Shown here one piece after another: positions 3,602 to 5,128 of a stretch of DNA of 5,128 bases. Made by a program: the position numbers and the translations under genes. The notes under the pieces are model-generated. The model ran no database searches, was not told where the DNA came from, and saw only the letters and a program-made list of their open reading frames with translations. The stretch is taken from NCBI GenBank assembly GCA_034435275.1, contig DAOTXP010000071.1, positions 1 to 5,128 on the forward strand, in the 5' to 3' direction. Each line of letters begins with the position of its first letter. Position 1 is the stretch's first letter. Source of the DNA: JBFMCC01 sp034435275. GTDB lineage: Bacteria; Chloroflexota; Anaerolineae; Anaerolineales; Villigracilaceae.

Positions 3602-4818
3602 AATCCGTCCTTCGTTATCTGCTTGGCGTGCTCCTGATCCTCTCGGTGACACTGGGGGTCTTTGTCCTGCTCATGAGTCCGCCGCTGGAAGAATTGCGCC
3701 TGATGGCGCTCTTCCTGCTCATTACCGCGCTCGTCTCCAGCGCGGTCGGTTACGCGGCTTATCGCCTCGGCTGGCTGGCCAATTCCCCCACCCTGCGCTG
3801 GACGCTTTTGGTCGGCTATGCCATTTCCAGCGCGCTGACTTTCTTCAACGTCTGGTTCAGCGCACGGATGATGTTCGCCAGCCAGCACGACCTGTTGCTC
3901 GCGATTGTCTTGTTGGTTTTTGCAGGCGGCATGGCCATGGCGCTCGGATATTTCCTTTCGAGCACATTGACGGATCGAATCGGCCAATTAAAGAACGCAG
4001 CCGACTCGCTGGCGCGCGGCGATTTGTCCACGCGTGTTGCCATCGGCGGGCGGGACGAAGTCGCTGCGCTGGCCGCGGCCTTCAACCAGATGGCGGCGCA
4101 GCTGCAGGCCAGCGACGAGAAACAGCGCGAACTCGAACGCCTGCGCACCGACCTGATCGCCTGGGCCAGCCATGATCTGCAAACTCCTCTCGCCTCCATC
4201 CGCGCCATCCTCGAGGCCCTCTCGGACGGCGTGGTGGAAGACGCGGAAATGGCCGAGCGGTATCACAAGACGGCGCGGCGCGAAATCCAATCGCTCTCCC
4301 TGCTGATCGACGACCTCTTTCAAATGGCACAACTCGACGCGGGCGGGCTGCCCCTCAACCGCGCCGACGCATCGCTCGCGGACTTGGTCTCGGATACGTT
4401 GGAAAGTTTCTCCGAACTGGCGGCGCGTCAGGGCGTGACCCTGGGCGGGTCCGTGGACCCGGACGCGGACCCGCTCCGCATGGACACCCAGCGCATCGGG
4501 CGCGTGCTGAACAACCTGATCGGCAACGCGTTGCGGCACACGCCGGCCGGGGGCGAGGTCGAGGTGCGGGCGCGGCGGGCAGGCTCAAACGTCGAAGTGA
4601 CCGTGCGCGACAGCGGCGAAGGCATCCGCAGCGAAGACCTGCCGCGCGTCTTCGAACGTTTCTACCGCGGCGAGAAGTCGCGCAGCCGCGCCACCGGCGG
4701 ATCGGGTCTGGGGTTGGCCATCGCGCAGGGAATCGTGCGCGCACACGGGGGTGAGATGCGCGCCGAAAGCGCTCCGGGCCAGGGCACGCGCTTCATCTTC
4801 ATCCTTCCCAAAGATTAA
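3598..4818 (+). CDS. Four-TM HAMP sensor histidine kinase
   Basis: A 406-residue membrane kinase, partner of the preceding regulator. Four predicted helices (about 4-26, 34-56, 68-87, 98-121) are joined by short loops; positive charges (K2, R6, R56, R67) place the N-terminus and the HAMP inside. HAMP spans about 122-175 (LTDRIGQLKNAADSLARGDL). The HisKA domain carries H192 in WASHDLQTPLAS. The ATPase domain has N-box RVLNNLIGNALRHTP (N306, N310), G1 DSGEGI (338-343), F-box VFERFYRGEKSRS and G2 GGSGLGLAIAQGIVRAHGG. All catalytic motifs are intact. There is no sizeable extracytoplasmic domain: the outer loops are about 8 and 11 residues, the second containing MMFASQHD. Sensing within the membrane or through a partner is therefore likely. 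The ligand is unknown. Confidence 0.95.
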   Translation: MKSVLRYLLGVLLILSVTLGVFVLLMSPPLEELRLMALFLLITALVSSAVGYAAYRLGWLANSPTLRWTLLVGYAISSALTFFNVWFSARMMFASQHDLLLAIVLLVFAGGMAMALGYFLSSTLTDRIGQLKNAADSLARGDLSTRVAIGGRDEVAALAAAFNQMAAQLQASDEKQRELERLRTDLIAWASHDLQTPLASIRAILEALSDGVVEDAEMAERYHKTARREIQSLSLLIDDLFQMAQLDAGGLPLNRADASLADLVSDTLESFSELAARQGVTLGGSVDPDADPLRMDTQRIGRVLNNLIGNALRHTPAGGEVEVRARRAGSNVEVTVRDSGEGIRSEDLPRVFERFYRGEKSRSRATGGSGLGLAIAQGIVRAHGGEMRAESAPGQGTRFIFILPKD

Positions 4819-4833
4819 CCTTTTTATCACTCT

Positions 4834-4857
4834 CCTGTAAGATTTCCGTAAGGCAGG
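4834..4857 (+). promoter_or_regulatory. CTGTAAG-type direct repeat, site C, overlapping the -35 of the second redoxin gene
   Basis: CTGTAAGATTT is followed by CCGTAAGGCAG, a direct repeat with an 11-bp step (7 of 11 matches). One-turn spacing is what OmpR/PhoB-family dimers usually recognise. It covers the place where a -35 box would be, 17 nt before TACAAT, and no -35 consensus is present, as at activator-dependent promoters. Confidence 0.4.
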
Positions 4858-4862
4858 CTTCT

Positions 4863-4868
4863 TACAAT
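4863..4868 (+). promoter_or_regulatory. -10 box of the second redoxin gene, probably leaderless
   Basis: TACAAT (5 of 6 to consensus) ends 9 nt before ATG 4878, the same distance as TATCAT to the response-regulator ATG. No SD is present. This suggests separate transcription from the upstream kinase, 59 bp away. Confidence 0.45.
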
Positions 4869-4877
4869 CGAACCATC

Positions 4878-5128
4878 ATGAAGCCGAACACGCAGCGATG
4901 GTGGATGCTTTTATTGTTTGGACTGGCGGCCTGCGCGCCGGTCGCTTCTTCGCCGTCCACAGGATCGAACGCTGAAATGTCCTCTCCCGCTTTGCCCGAT
5001 TACGGGCCCGCGCCCGAATTTACCAACGCGGTCTGGCTCAACACAGACGGCCCGCTGACCCTGGCCGATCTGCGCGGCAAGGTCGTGGCAGTGGACATGT
5101 GGACCTTCGGCTGCATTAATTGCCAGCA
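4878..5128 (+). CDS. TlpA/DipZ-like thioredoxin-fold lipoprotein (GCINC), 3' end outside window
   Basis: The frame opens at ATG 4878 and runs off the window after 83 codons. Residues 1-18 form a signal peptide (MKPNTQRWWMLLLFGLAAC) with lipobox LAAC and lipidated C19. After a short Ser/Pro linker comes a redoxin start: GPAPEFTNAVWLNTDGPLTL, then LADLRGKVVAVDMWTFGCINCQ with active-site cysteines in C-I-N-C. WTxxCINC is the form found in DipZ-type and related TlpA-family thiol oxidoreductases, which act outside the membrane. It is a second, clearly different redoxin from the WCSNC lipoprotein at 2090-2755, and probably another CcdA client or partner. It lies 59 bp after the kinase gene, with its own likely promoter. 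Total length and any extra C-terminal domain are unknown. Confidence 0.88.
   Translation, partial: MKPNTQRWWMLLLFGLAACAPVASSPSTGSNAEMSSPALPDYGPAPEFTNAVWLNTDGPLTLADLRGKVVAVDMWTFGCINCQ

Noticed and set aside
2795..3652. Long minus-strand open frame (285 codons) opposite the response regulator
   Set aside because: It is a mirror frame of a high-GC gene with intact family motifs; the product has no recognisable domain and a composition typical of antisense shadows. The same applies to 3583-3987, 3816-4208, 3988-4539 and 4355-4744.
4819..4862. Possible terminator of the kinase operon
   Set aside because: TTTTT follows the stop codon, but no stem precedes it within the non-coding bases.

Overview
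The window looks like a piece of a GC-rich (by eye high-50s percent) bacterial chromosome, most probably a Chloroflexota (Anaerolineae-type) member. This rests on 51-residue Flp-type pilins of the GQGLVEYALILVLVAIVVIAVL kind, a Met-rich low-complexity lipoprotein linker, and leaderless-looking promoters beside SD-led genes. The assignment is inference from protein style; no marker gene is present.

Layout. (1) Positions 1-648 (+) hold the C-terminal end of a ComEC/Rec2-like DNA-uptake protein whose metallo-beta-lactamase-like domain has lost its recognisable metal ligands. (2) Positions 650-1307 (-) hold two tandem near-identical Flp-type IVb pilin genes (694-849 and 1069-1224). Each has its own promoter, 5'-leader hairpin, strong SD and terminator. 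The whole cassette is duplicated, and the proteins differ at one residue. (3) Positions 1374-2755 (-) hold a redox pair: a TlpA-like thioredoxin-fold lipoprotein (WCSNC) followed by a CcdA-type membrane thiol-electron carrier. (4) A 153-bp divergent intergenic region (2756-2908) separates this pair from (5) an OmpR/PhoB-family response regulator (2909-3601, +) overlapping a four-TM HAMP histidine kinase (3598-4818, +). (6) From 4878 to the window end is the start of a second thioredoxin-fold lipoprotein (GCINC).

How the parts may work together. CcdA carries electrons from the cytoplasm across the membrane and can reduce the extracytoplasmic TlpA-like lipoproteins, which in turn reduce or isomerise client thiols. 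Redoxin genes sit on both sides of the two-component operon. A short CTGTAA-type motif recurs near the likely promoter of each redoxin gene and upstream of one pilin gene, so autoregulated control of envelope thiol redox is a testable guess. The pilins would need a Tad-type assembly apparatus, which is not in this window. A link between ComEC and the pilins (DNA uptake) is only suggested by adjacency.

No tRNA, rRNA, CRISPR array, insertion sequence or attachment site was seen. No gene-free stretch exceeds about 220 bases; those between the pilins, upstream of the second pilin, and between the divergent operons hold promoters, palindromes and hairpins, described individually.
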